Shown here: piece after piece, positions 18,158 through 25,734 of the stretch
Layout of the letters: each line of letters starts with the position of its first letter
How positions within the stretch are numbered: position 1 is the stretch's first letter
NCBI GenBank assembly: GCA_018780265.1
Contig: JADMJV010000096.1
Span: 8,247 to 72,246 of the forward strand
DNA from: a bacterium
Lineage (GTDB): Bacteria; Vulcanimicrobiota; Xenobia; Xenobiales; JADMJV01
DNA: 64,000 nucleotides
Reading direction: 5' to 3'
The notes under the pieces: generated by a model
Databases searched by the model: none
The model's input: only the letters and a program-made list of their open reading frames with translations
Told to the model about the DNA's origin: nothing
Translations under genes and position numbers: made by a program

Positions 18158-19602
18158 CAGGCCGGCCGACCAAACTGAGTGAAGTCGTAGTTGAGTTGAC
18201 GTCCCCAACCGGCCTTGCTGGAAGCGCTGCCCCAGTCGTCGGCAATGGCCGCAGCCTGGCCCCCCCGGGTAGCCAGCGCATTGGCGCTTGACCCGTCCGT
18301 GGCATTGGTCAGCGCAAACGAGTTGAGATAGGCGTGGGACACGGCGCGCGAGCCATTCTCGGCATTGGCGAACGCCTGAGAGTCGATGGGCAGGCCGTGG
18401 CGGTCATCGCCCACCGCCTCGGCGTAGGAACCGTTCTTGGCCGTTGCCTGGGTGATGGAATTGAAGTAGGCGGCCGTGTTGGCCGTGGAGAAACGGTCGG
18501 CGGCGGCGCTGGCCGTAGAACCGTCATCGGCCAACGAGTTGGCCCGAGACCCTCGGTTAGCCAGGGCCAGGCTATCGGAGTGACTGCGACCCTGGGCGCT
18601 GGCAGCCGAACCCAGCGCACTATCGGCCAAAGCCTTGGAGCCGCCGGTGGCCCCGGCGTTTGAGCGCGACCAATCCTGCGCCCGGGCCCCAGCCTTCGAG
18701 CCCCAATCGGCCGTGGCAGTGGCATTGGAGCGGTGAGAGGCCTTGGCCTCAGCGCTGGAATTGTGATAGGCAGTGGCGTTGGCTGCCGAGCGATTGCTGG
18801 CCCCGGCTTTGGCCTGGCTACGCCCGAAAGCGGTGCTGTTGGCCCTGGAGCCGTTGACGGCCCCCGAGATAGCGCTGGAGTTGCCGTCGGACTTGGCGTT
18901 GGCGGTGGAGTAGTTGCGAGCATCGGCCTTGGCCAGGGAGAGGTTGCTGGCTTCGGCATTGGCTGTGCTGTGGTTGTCGGCGTTGGCGATGGCCTTGCTA
19001 TCGAGGCGGGCAGTGGTCTTACGGTCATCGGCCAGAGCGTTGGCCTTGGAGTGATGGTTGGCGTTGGCTTCGGCAATGGAGGCAACGTAGGCGGTGGAAT
19101 TGGCCTGCGAATGATTCTTGGCGGTAGAGGAAGCCGTCGAGGCATCATCCGCCTTGGCCCTGGCCGAGGAACCGTTTTGGGCGGAACTGTTGGCGTCCGA
19201 GAAGTTGGATGCCAGAGCCCTGGCATAGGAACCGTTGGAGGCGTTGGCGCTCGAAGTGGAGCCGTTGGCAGCGTTGGCGATGGCGTTTGAGCCATTATTG
19301 CCGGTTGCGATGGCCTGGCTGCCGCCGGTTGCGGTAGCCTTCGCGTTGGAGCCGTTTTGAGCGACAGCCACGGCCAGATTCGAATTGTTCATGATGTTGT
19401 TCAGGTTGCCGCTCAGGCTGCGATTGAAGTCAGCCTGACGACTGCTGTCCATCGAGAAGGTGAGAGCGGTGGCGTCTCCTTGGGCCCGGGCCGTGCTGAC
19501 CGAACCGTTGGCTCCTGAGGCGGCACCGGCCTGGGCCGAACCCCCTTTGTTGGCCTGGGCGAAACTGAACGATGGGTTGTTGTTTACGGCGAGGTTACTC
19601 AT
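18157..19602 (-). CDS. decapeptide-repeat protein, predicted beta-solenoid
   Basis: The protein has 481 residues. After an 80-residue Ser/Asn/Ala-rich lead, about 36 near-contiguous ten-residue repeats run to the C-terminus with consensus x-(N/D)-(G/x)-S-x-A-x-A-x-A, for example QNGSNAKATA, SNGSYARALA, VNGSRANSTA, TDGSSANALA. Two short breaks, both starting DDR (DDRKTTA and DDRHGL), interrupt the register. Alternating small side chains and a fixed Ser suggest a right-handed beta-solenoid or a trimeric-adhesin-head-like roll, as in some ice-binding and adhesin proteins. No signal peptide is visible, and the tail GRQLNYDFTQFGRPA is not a known anchor. The ATG follows AAAGGGA. It heads an overlapping three-gene operon. 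Confidence 0.8.
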   Translation of the reverse strand: MSNLAVNNNPSFSFAQANKGGSAQAGAASGANGSVSTARAQGDATALTFSMDSSRQADFNRSLSGNLNNIMNNSNLAVAVAQNGSNAKATATGGSQAIATGNNGSNAIANAANGSTSSANASNGSYARALASNFSDANSSAQNGSSARAKADDASTASSTAKNHSQANSTAYVASIAEANANHHSKANALADDRKTTARLDSKAIANADNHSTANAEASNLSLAKADARNYSTANAKSDGNSSAISGAVNGSRANSTAFGRSQAKAGASNRSAANATAYHNSSAEAKASHRSNATATADWGSKAGARAQDWSRSNAGATGGSKALADSALGSAASAQGRSHSDSLALANRGSRANSLADDGSTASAAADRFSTANTAAYFNSITQATAKNGSYAEAVGDDRHGLPIDSQAFANAENGSRAVSHAYLNSFALTNATDGSSANALATRGGQAAAIADDWGSASSKAGWGRQLNYDFTQFGRPA

Positions 19603-19787
19603 TGGTCTGTGTCCCTTTCTGCTGGTGAACTTGAGACCAGACTACCCCCCCGAGGTCAACCGCTTCTTAACCACCCCCTGGAGAGATTGCGGGACTGTAA
19701 CATTGTTTAGATGTGGGGTCTACGGGGCTGGAGGCCGAGACGCCACTCCCTGGCTATGCGTCTGAAGGCATGGTAAGGTTCTCCCCT

Positions 19788-20654
19788 ATGATCCGAATTG
19801 GACACACCCCGGATGCCGACGACGCCTTTATGTTCTATGGAATCAACAGCCATCGGGTAGAATTGAGTGGCCTGGAGATTGTCCACGAGTTGCAACCGAT
19901 GCAGCAACTGAACCGCTGGTCGTTACGGGGTGAACTGGAGATGACGGCCTTTTCGTTTGCCACCTATGCCCAGGCCAGTTGCCATTATCGGCCGCTGCGC
20001 TGCGGCTGGAGTCTGGGACATGGCACGGGGCCCCAGATTTTGGCGCTGCCGGGCACTTCGCGACAGGCCCTGCGCGAGGGACTGATGGCCAGCCCAGGAG
20101 ATTTGACAAGCGCCCATTGGTTAAGCCGGCTTTGGAACCCCCGCCAACAGTTTGTGAGTGTGCCCTTTGACCAGACCCTGGAAGCAATTGTGTCAGGCCG
20201 TACTTTGGGGGCGGTGGTGATTCACGAGGGCATGATGCGCGCGGTCGAGCATGGACTGGTGTTGGTGGAAGACCTGGGGCTATGGTGGGCGCAGGAGACC
20301 GGCGGACTGCCGGTTCCGCTAGGGCTGAATGGGGTCAGGCGGAATTTAGGCGCAGAGCTGCAACAACGGTTAGGCCAGGCCTTGCATGACAGCATCCGGT
20401 TGGCTTTGCACGAAGTGGAGCCGGCCCTGGATCAGGCCCTGCCCCTGGCGCGCGGACTGGATAGGGAGCGCTGTCGGGAATTTGTATTGCGCTATGTGAA
20501 TTCCTCGACGCTAGATCCCGGGGCCCAGGGGGAACGCGCTGTGGCCGAGTTTTATGGTCGGGCCGCGGCGGCCGGTTGGGTGGAGGCCCCTCCCCTACTG
20601 GATTGGATTGTGCCTGGTAAAATCGAATCGTTCAACCGTTTTCGTGAATCATAG
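19788..20654 (+). CDS. mqnD: MqnA/MqnD-family menaquinone biosynthesis protein
   Basis: The protein has 288 residues. It opens MIRIGHTPDADDAFMFYGI, matching the start of 1,4-dihydroxy-6-naphthoate synthase (MqnD) and related proteins with a periplasmic-binding fold. GLEIVHELQPMQQLN and VVIHEGMM follow as expected. It would act in the futalosine route to menaquinone. ATG at 19788 is chosen because the family begins there and TAAGG lies 10 bases upstream. MqnA versus MqnD cannot be separated with certainty, and no other mqn gene is in the window. Confidence 0.75.
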   Translation: MIRIGHTPDADDAFMFYGINSHRVELSGLEIVHELQPMQQLNRWSLRGELEMTAFSFATYAQASCHYRPLRCGWSLGHGTGPQILALPGTSRQALREGLMASPGDLTSAHWLSRLWNPRQQFVSVPFDQTLEAIVSGRTLGAVVIHEGMMRAVEHGLVLVEDLGLWWAQETGGLPVPLGLNGVRRNLGAELQQRLGQALHDSIRLALHEVEPALDQALPLARGLDRERCREFVLRYVNSSTLDPGAQGERAVAEFYGRAAAAGWVEAPPLLDWIVPGKIESFNRFRES

Positions 20655-20695
20655 TAACGAACTGGCAGCTGAGAACTGTCAGTACCCGGGGGAAC

Positions 20696-20835
20696 AAAAG
20701 GGAGAGGTGGAGAGGACGGGGAGAAGGAGAGACCCTGGTCCAATTTGAAACCCCGAAGCCTTACATTGGGACGATTAGGGTGCCGGCAAGTTAGCAAGAC
20801 CCTCTCCACCTTTTCGACCTTCCCCCCTCTCCCTT
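20696..20835. repeat. imperfect long inverted repeat between convergent genes
   Basis: The 216-base gap between mqnD and the convergent exported-protein gene has a purine-rich arm starting AAAAGGGAGAGGTGGAGAGG and, about 100 bases on, a pyrimidine-rich arm with GACCCTCTCCACC and CCCCTCTCCCTT. The arms can pair imperfectly into a long stem. It may be a bidirectional terminator or a dispersed palindromic repeat. Confidence 0.35.
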
Positions 20836-20870
20836 AAGAAGGCCTGCCAGTGGCTATTTCAGGACGGGCC

Positions 20871-21356
20871 CTAATGACGGGCCCAAACGGAGTACTCCAC
20901 CACTTTGCCCCCCACGGTACGTACGCCCAGGCCTCTGGATTTGTAAGCGTAGTAGGTGATGGGCGGCTGGCCTTTGGCCACGGGGATGGCCTTGGACTCG
21001 TAAGCACGCCCATAGGCGCCCTCGACCTGGGGAAGGCCAGCGCCCATTTTAAGATTTCCATCCAGCAGAATATCGACCGGGCCTGACTTGGCATTAAAAT
21101 TCAACTGATGAATCACGATCTGAAGGACCTTCTGATTTTGGACCTCTAACTCGACGCCCTCTTTGAAGCGCAGATAGGCCCCGCCGCCCTGCATGCCGAT
21201 GGAGTCGGTGGGGGTGAGCACCTTCAAGATGGCCGGGCAGGGCTGATTGAGCAGAATGGGGCCCACTCCGGTGCCGGGGGTGACCTTCCAGGTCTCGGCC
21301 CCGGCCGCCAGGCTCAATCCGGTGACCAGCGCGGTTACAACGTGATATAACTTCAT
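20871..21356 (-). CDS. exported protein, GxGPIxLxQ family (member 2)
   Basis: The protein has 161 residues with signal peptide MKLYHVVTALVTGLSLAAGA. The mature part begins with TGVGPILLNQP, matching GAGPIFLGQP of the protein at 11258-12217. Later GGGAYLRFKEGVELEVQ and GGKVVEYSVWARH suggest one small beta-sheet module. ATG at 21356 follows AAGGAGCTAGG and directly abuts the stop of the upstream membrane-protein gene, so they form an operon. The function is unknown; a periplasmic partner role is inferred. Confidence 0.7.
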   Translation of the reverse strand: MKLYHVVTALVTGLSLAAGAETWKVTPGTGVGPILLNQPCPAILKVLTPTDSIGMQGGGAYLRFKEGVELEVQNQKVLQIVIHQLNFNAKSGPVDILLDGNLKMGAGLPQVEGAYGRAYESKAIPVAKGQPPITYYAYKSRGLGVRTVGGKVVEYSVWARH

Positions 21357-21357
21357 C

Positions 21358-22308
21358 CTAGCTCCTTCCATGCGGGCCTGTAGCACCCTTTCGGTGGTAG
21401 CCCAAGACCATACCGCCCAGGGTGCCGCAGACAGTCCACAGAGCCACAAAGTAGTGTTGCAGGGAGAGGGCCGTCTGATAGTGAACGGCATCCCGGTAGT
21501 AGGTCCACTGCAAGAGGGTGGGGTCAGCTTTGCGCAGCCCCCAATTGACCAGCAAAGCTGTGGGTAAGGCCAACAACCAGGTGCGTCGACCCAAGGCGCC
21601 CAGGGTCACCCCCACCAGGGAGGCCAGTCCCCCCCACAACCAGGCCCGCCTTAAAGCCGGCACGGCACCCAAAGCGCCGGCCCAGGGCGGGCCCAACACA
21701 ACGGCTTCCACCTCGATCTGGGTGGACTTTACGTAGCTGCTCAAGCGCCGCTGGTTGTTGGTGAAACTCTCCGGGTGGAGTAGGTGAAGCTCAGGGGCCA
21801 GGTCGATCTTTACCAGACTGTCTCCCACCTGATTCCAGGCCCGGTGAACGGGCATAACCAGGTGAACGGAATGGCGGGTGGCCGAGAGAAAATCCAGGCG
21901 CTGTTGGGCCTTGAACTTGAGGTGTCCGCGTTCGCCGGCCAGCAGCACCAGGCGAAAAATGGAGACCCGCGTCATCGCGCCGGTCTTGGAGCCCGGCAGG
22001 GGCATGACCAGGCGTTCCTGAGGGACCTCTTTGCCATTGAACAGGAGCCGACTGCCCGAATCACCGCAGACCATCAACAACTGTTCGTCGAGGGCCACAT
22101 TGCCGTCATTCTTGAGGTCGGCCTCGCATTGCATGACTACAAACCCGGGCTGGATGCGCTCGCGATAGTCGAGGTGGATGCGCAGGCCGTTGACAGAAAG
22201 GCGCGAGGGCGGTCGCAGAGGATGCAACAGCCAGGGGCCCGCCGTTTCTTCGGCCTGCACCGAGCTCACCAGCAGGATGACCCAGATCGCAAATTTCTTG
22301 AATCCCAT
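21358..22308 (-). CDS. exported/membrane protein, hypothetical
   Basis: The protein has 316 residues. It has a signal peptide (FAIWVILLVSSVQA), then about 200 residues of beta-rich periplasmic domain (SVNGLRIHLDYRERIQPGFVV; KNDGNVALDEQLLMVCG), then several C-terminal hydrophobic helices (AWLWGGLASLVGVTLGALG; TWLLALPTALLVNWGL; HYFVALWTVCGTLGGMVLGY). No family is recognised. Its stop TAG is followed at once by the start of the small exported GxGPI protein, so the two probably act together at the membrane. Confidence 0.65.
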   Translation of the reverse strand: MGFKKFAIWVILLVSSVQAEETAGPWLLHPLRPPSRLSVNGLRIHLDYRERIQPGFVVMQCEADLKNDGNVALDEQLLMVCGDSGSRLLFNGKEVPQERLVMPLPGSKTGAMTRVSIFRLVLLAGERGHLKFKAQQRLDFLSATRHSVHLVMPVHRAWNQVGDSLVKIDLAPELHLLHPESFTNNQRRLSSYVKSTQIEVEAVVLGPPWAGALGAVPALRRAWLWGGLASLVGVTLGALGRRTWLLALPTALLVNWGLRKADPTLLQWTYYRDAVHYQTALSLQHYFVALWTVCGTLGGMVLGYHRKGATGPHGRS

Positions 22309-22453
22309 TCCAGATCAGTGCTGTTCGCCCACCAGCAGACAGGGCCTGCCAGAGGCGGAAGACCAGGGTGGCCCCTCCGCGCATTCGCGATAGCCCGGTG
22401 GCCTTGGAATGCGAACTGCTGGAGGCCGTTAGACCCTGCCAGGTGCCACCTGG

Positions 22454-23164
22454 CTACGCCCGAGACGAATCTGGTGGGGCGTATGCACGGGGCCTGTTGG
22501 CAGGAGCGCTGATTTCGGTCCATTCAGGGAAGGAGTGAGGGGGTTGAGGATGGTTTCCCGGGCGACGCACGATCACCGCCTGCCAGCCGGCCTCATGGGC
22601 GGCGCTGGCTTCGCCCACGATGTCTGTGGCAAAAAGTCCCTGGCCGGGTTGTAAGCTCAATCGTTGGGCGATCAAGCGATAGCTGTCGGGATCGGTCTTG
22701 GCCCCCACGGCGGTGTCGAAATAGCCGTCGATCAGGGGCCGCAGATCGCCGGCCTGGGAGTGGCCAAAAAGCAGTTGTTGGGCCAGTACGCTTCCAGACG
22801 AGTAGATGTTAACCGAGCAGCCGGAGTCTTTCCAATCCTTGAGGCGATCGGCCACCTCGTCAAATAGCTGGCCATAAAGCTGGCCGGTCCGGTAGCCGTC
22901 CTTCCAGATGCGGCCCTGCAGCGACTTGAGCGAGCCCAGTTTGCGATCTTCGTCCATCAAAGCCAGGGCCACCCGGGTCGCCTCGGCGGGGGTGGTAATC
23001 AGCCAGTCCGTCAGTCCGGCCACCTCGCCGCGCACCTCGGTATCGTGCCAGTGGGCGGCCAGAAAGTCGGCCATACGGGCCCGGGCATACGGAAAGAGCA
23101 CCTCGTAGACGAATGAAATCGGGGTGGTGGTGCCCTCGATGTCCAGCAACAGAGCCCTGGTCAT
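22454..23164 (-). CDS. mtnC: enolase-phosphatase E1 (acireductone synthase)
   Basis: The protein has 236 residues, normal for MtnC. The HAD nucleophile motif is LLDIEGTTTPISFV (residues 6-19), followed by the cap and the late motif GAKTDPDSYRLIA. It converts 2,3-diketo-5-methylthiopentyl-1-phosphate to acireductone in the methionine salvage pathway from methylthioadenosine. Its ATG overlaps the stop of mtnB by 4 bases, so the pair is coupled. Other mtn genes (mtnA, mtnD) are not in the window. Confidence 0.93.
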   Translation of the reverse strand: MTRALLLDIEGTTTPISFVYEVLFPYARARMADFLAAHWHDTEVRGEVAGLTDWLITTPAEATRVALALMDEDRKLGSLKSLQGRIWKDGYRTGQLYGQLFDEVADRLKDWKDSGCSVNIYSSGSVLAQQLLFGHSQAGDLRPLIDGYFDTAVGAKTDPDSYRLIAQRLSLQPGQGLFATDIVGEASAAHEAGWQAVIVRRPGNHPQPPHSFPEWTEISAPANRPRAYAPPDSSRA

Positions 23165-23775
23165 CTGAGGCGCACCACATAGTCAAGTAAGAATTCGAAA
23201 ATCTCGATATGGCGTCGGGCCACATCAGGGTGGTCCCCCCAGGCGTAGATGCCGTGCTGATGGACAAGCACGGCGGGCACCTCGGGCCGGAGCACATCGG
23301 CCACCGACTGAGACAGTTCCGTCATGCATTGATGATTGGAGGCGATAGGCAGAAAAATTTGATCGTGCAGAGCCTTTCCGGCAATTCCCTTGATCATCTC
23401 GATGCCCTCGAAGAGCACGTAACCCTGCTGACGCCAGAGGTGGGAAGCCAGATTATTGGGCACGGAATGAACGTGATAGACTGCCCGCGCCGAGGTTAGT
23501 CGATAAATCTGTTGATGAACGGCCAACTCTTCAGAGGCCTTACCCTCATGGCCAGCCACGGTCACTCCTTGTTCGTCAACCAGCAAAAAGTCGTCGGGCC
23601 TGAGCCTGGATTTGTCGCGCCCAGAAGGGGTCACCAAAATGCGACCAGGGGCTACCTTGACCGACAGGTTCCCGCAAGTGCCCAACAGCCAGCCGCGTTG
23701 GTGAAAAAACTGAGACGCTTCCAGCATGGACTTGGCGGCCTGCTGAACTTCAGTGTCGTCCGGGAAACTCCTCAA
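23161..23775 (-). CDS. mtnB: methylthioribulose-1-phosphate dehydratase
   Basis: The protein has 204 residues of the class II aldolase fold. Zinc ligands are His101 and His103 in YHVHS and a later His in HQHGIYAWG; the catalytic Glu region SEELAVHQQIY is present. It dehydrates 5-methylthioribulose-1-phosphate. The start is TTG, supported by AAAGGAG at 9-base spacing. It lies directly upstream of mtnC. The 170 bases upstream hold no clear SAM riboswitch that I can fold by eye. Confidence 0.92.
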   Translation of the reverse strand: MRSFPDDTEVQQAAKSMLEASQFFHQRGWLLGTCGNLSVKVAPGRILVTPSGRDKSRLRPDDFLLVDEQGVTVAGHEGKASEELAVHQQIYRLTSARAVYHVHSVPNNLASHLWRQQGYVLFEGIEMIKGIAGKALHDQIFLPIASNHQCMTELSQSVADVLRPEVPAVLVHQHGIYAWGDHPDVARRHIEIFEFLLDYVVRLR

Positions 23776-24012
23776 AATCTTCGGCTCCTTTCGAGTAGGA
23801 CCGGTTGAGGAGTTTGCCGGCGGTCCACCTCTCGTTTTTCTGCGCGGCCTAACAACTACAGGGTTGCACGTGTCGGCTGAAATCGCAATTGGAGTGGCTC
23901 ACGGAAGCTGAGGGTAGCACAGGAAATTCGCCTTAGTCAATGCGATCCGGTGGGCCCAGGAGTTTCTTCCAGAAACCCAGAAGCGGCCTTACTCAGGGCT
24001 GTGGAGGTAATT

Positions 24013-24555
24013 TTGTCAAAACGATTCTCACTGTCTGCCATCGGCCACGACCGGCCCGGCATCGTCTCTGCGGTCACGGAAATCCTTTTTCGCTTTGGCT
24101 GCAATATCGAAGATTCGGCCATGACCATCCTGTGGGGTCAGTTTGCCATGATTTTGGTGGTGACTCCCCCTGATCATCTCACGCTCGAACAGTTGAGAGG
24201 TGAGTTTGAAAGCATCAGTCAACAACTGCAGCTGCAAGTAAACCTGAGCCAACTCGACGAGGCCCAAAAGCCCACTCCGGGCGAGCCTACCCAGGCCTTT
24301 CTGGTATCGGTGTACGGCGCTGACCACCCGGGCATCGTATCGCGCACCACCGCTTTTCTGGCCGAACGCAAGCTCAATATCACCGACCTCAGCACCAGGG
24401 TTATCCAGGCCAAGGGCCCGGTCTACATTATGTTGCTGGAAGTGGAGGGCCCCAAAAGCCTGACCGAGCAACATCTGAAAGAAGACCTCTTCACTTTGAG
24501 CCAGGAACTCAAGGTAGATATCAGCTTGCGCCGACTGGAAATGGAGATGATTTGA
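24013..24555 (+). CDS. tandem ACT-domain protein, GcvR-like
   Basis: The protein has 181 residues with two ACT domains. The first opens FSLSAIGHDRPGIVSAVTEIL and the second AFLVSVYGADHPGIVSRTTAFL; both have the D(R/H)PGIV signature of amino-acid-binding ACT modules as in GcvR. It should be a cytoplasmic amino-acid-sensing regulator, often of glycine or serine metabolism. TTG at 24013 is chosen because TGGAGGT stands 4-5 bases upstream; an in-frame start at 23950 is possible but has no better site. It directly precedes def. Confidence 0.82.
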   Translation: MSKRFSLSAIGHDRPGIVSAVTEILFRFGCNIEDSAMTILWGQFAMILVVTPPDHLTLEQLRGEFESISQQLQLQVNLSQLDEAQKPTPGEPTQAFLVSVYGADHPGIVSRTTAFLAERKLNITDLSTRVIQAKGPVYIMLLEVEGPKSLTEQHLKEDLFTLSQELKVDISLRRLEMEMI

Positions 24556-24556
24556 G

Positions 24557-25090
24557 TTGGCCGTCCGACCCATCGTTCTCTATCCTGACCCCATTCTCAA
24601 GGCGGTATGCCGCCCGGCAGATTGGCGGGACCGAGTGGTCCATGAAACGGCTCAAGACCTGATCGACACGCTTCGCCAGGGACCCGGCGTGGGCGTAGCG
24701 GCCCCGCAAATCGGATTCGATATACGACTCTTCGTGGTGGATGTGACTCCCAAACACCCCGGCCATGGCCTGTTGGTGCTGCTCAATCCCCACATGGTGG
24801 CTGGAGAGGGATCGACGACCGGCCGCGAAGGCTGCCTATCTGTCCCCGATTTTACGGCCAGCGTGCGGCGCCACACCAAGGTACTGGTGCAGGCCACCGA
24901 CTTGCAAGGCAATCCCGTCAGCGTGGAAAGTGAGGGTTTTGAGGCGGTCTGCCTGCAACATGAGCTCGACCACCTGGACGGAATCCTCTTTTTGGACCGG
25001 GTGGCCTGCCTCAAAACCGATGTATTTCGACGCAAAGGCGTGCACCCTCGCTTTGAACCCCAAGACTATCCGCAAGGAGCCCCCCCGTGA
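24557..25090 (+). CDS. def: peptide deformylase
   Basis: The protein has 177 residues. The three PDF motifs are present: GVGVAAPQIG (about 44-53, with Val for the usual Leu/Met), EGCLSVP (91-97) and QHELDHLDG (133-141), giving Cys and two His for the metal plus the catalytic Glu. It removes the formyl group from nascent proteins. The start is TTG one base after the preceding stop, and the end overlaps the next gene as GTGA, so the run is an operon. Confidence 0.93.
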   Translation: MAVRPIVLYPDPILKAVCRPADWRDRVVHETAQDLIDTLRQGPGVGVAAPQIGFDIRLFVVDVTPKHPGHGLLVLLNPHMVAGEGSTTGREGCLSVPDFTASVRRHTKVLVQATDLQGNPVSVESEGFEAVCLQHELDHLDGILFLDRVACLKTDVFRRKGVHPRFEPQDYPQGAPP

Positions 25091-25734
25091 AACGTCTGGT
25101 GCTAACTTTTATCCTGGTCACAATGGCCGAGATCTATGCTTTTTGGGTTTTTCGCAGCCACCCTATCAGCAGACCCGACTACTTTCCTGCTCTGCTCACC
25201 GTCATTCAGTTCTTCATGTCCTACGGTGGCATCGAGTCGGCTCGCTGGCTATTGCGCAAGTCCCCCGTGGCCAGAACCCCCGGGCCCGACTCAGACTGGA
25301 CTCGGCTGTGGATCTGGCTCGGACTGCCGGGCGGGCTGCTGATGGTGGCGACCTCCGGACTGGCCTGGTTAGCCTCCACTCAAACCACCAGTTGGCTGTC
25401 TCCAGCCATTTTGCTGGGCCACGCCGCCGGTGGAGGGATTCTATGGCTATGCGCCAGCCTGGAGATGCTGCCCAGTCTGGCTCGCATTCAGACCGCAGCA
25501 CGCCGCCTCAACGGAAATTTGGCGTTGATGGGCCTTTTCACCCACCTGCTAGGGCTCTATTTTTACGCCAAGGTCTATCCTGCCGGTCAACTGAAAGTGG
25601 GCCTGTTTATCGTGGCAGTATTGCTCACGTACTTTGTATTCTACTATGTCTGGGCCGCCTGTATGTTCTGGGCCATCATCTTCCGCTTCTGGACTCCGCC
25701 TACCGACGCGAGCGCAGATGGAAGCCAAGGATAA
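25087..25734 (+). CDS. integral membrane protein, hypothetical
   Basis: The protein has 215 residues with five or six hydrophobic segments, such as LVLTFILVTMAEIYAFWVF, LWIWLGLPGGLLMVATSGLAW and FIVAVLLTYFVFYYVWAACM. No family motif is recognised. It starts at GTG overlapping the def stop by 4 bases, and the MFS gene starts inside its 3' end. Coupling with an exporter gene downstream suggests a membrane-related role, without more detail. Confidence 0.68.
   Translation: MKRLVLTFILVTMAEIYAFWVFRSHPISRPDYFPALLTVIQFFMSYGGIESARWLLRKSPVARTPGPDSDWTRLWIWLGLPGGLLMVATSGLAWLASTQTTSWLSPAILLGHAAGGGILWLCASLEMLPSLARIQTAARRLNGNLALMGLFTHLLGLYFYAKVYPAGQLKVGLFIVAVLLTYFVFYYVWAACMFWAIIFRFWTPPTDASADGSQG

Noticed and set aside
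18309..19295. Pro/Thr-rich frame overlapping the decapeptide gene on the same strand.
   Set aside because: Its low-complexity sequence is just the repeat DNA read out of frame; the Ser/Ala frame has a start site and coupling to neighbours.
18157..19602. The regular 30-base periodicity could be taken for a CRISPR array.
   Set aside because: The units are contiguous without spacers, degenerate in DNA but conserved in protein, and lie in one open frame.
23776..24012. SAM riboswitch upstream of mtnB.
   Set aside because: No convincing multi-stem core could be traced by eye; a covariance search would be needed.
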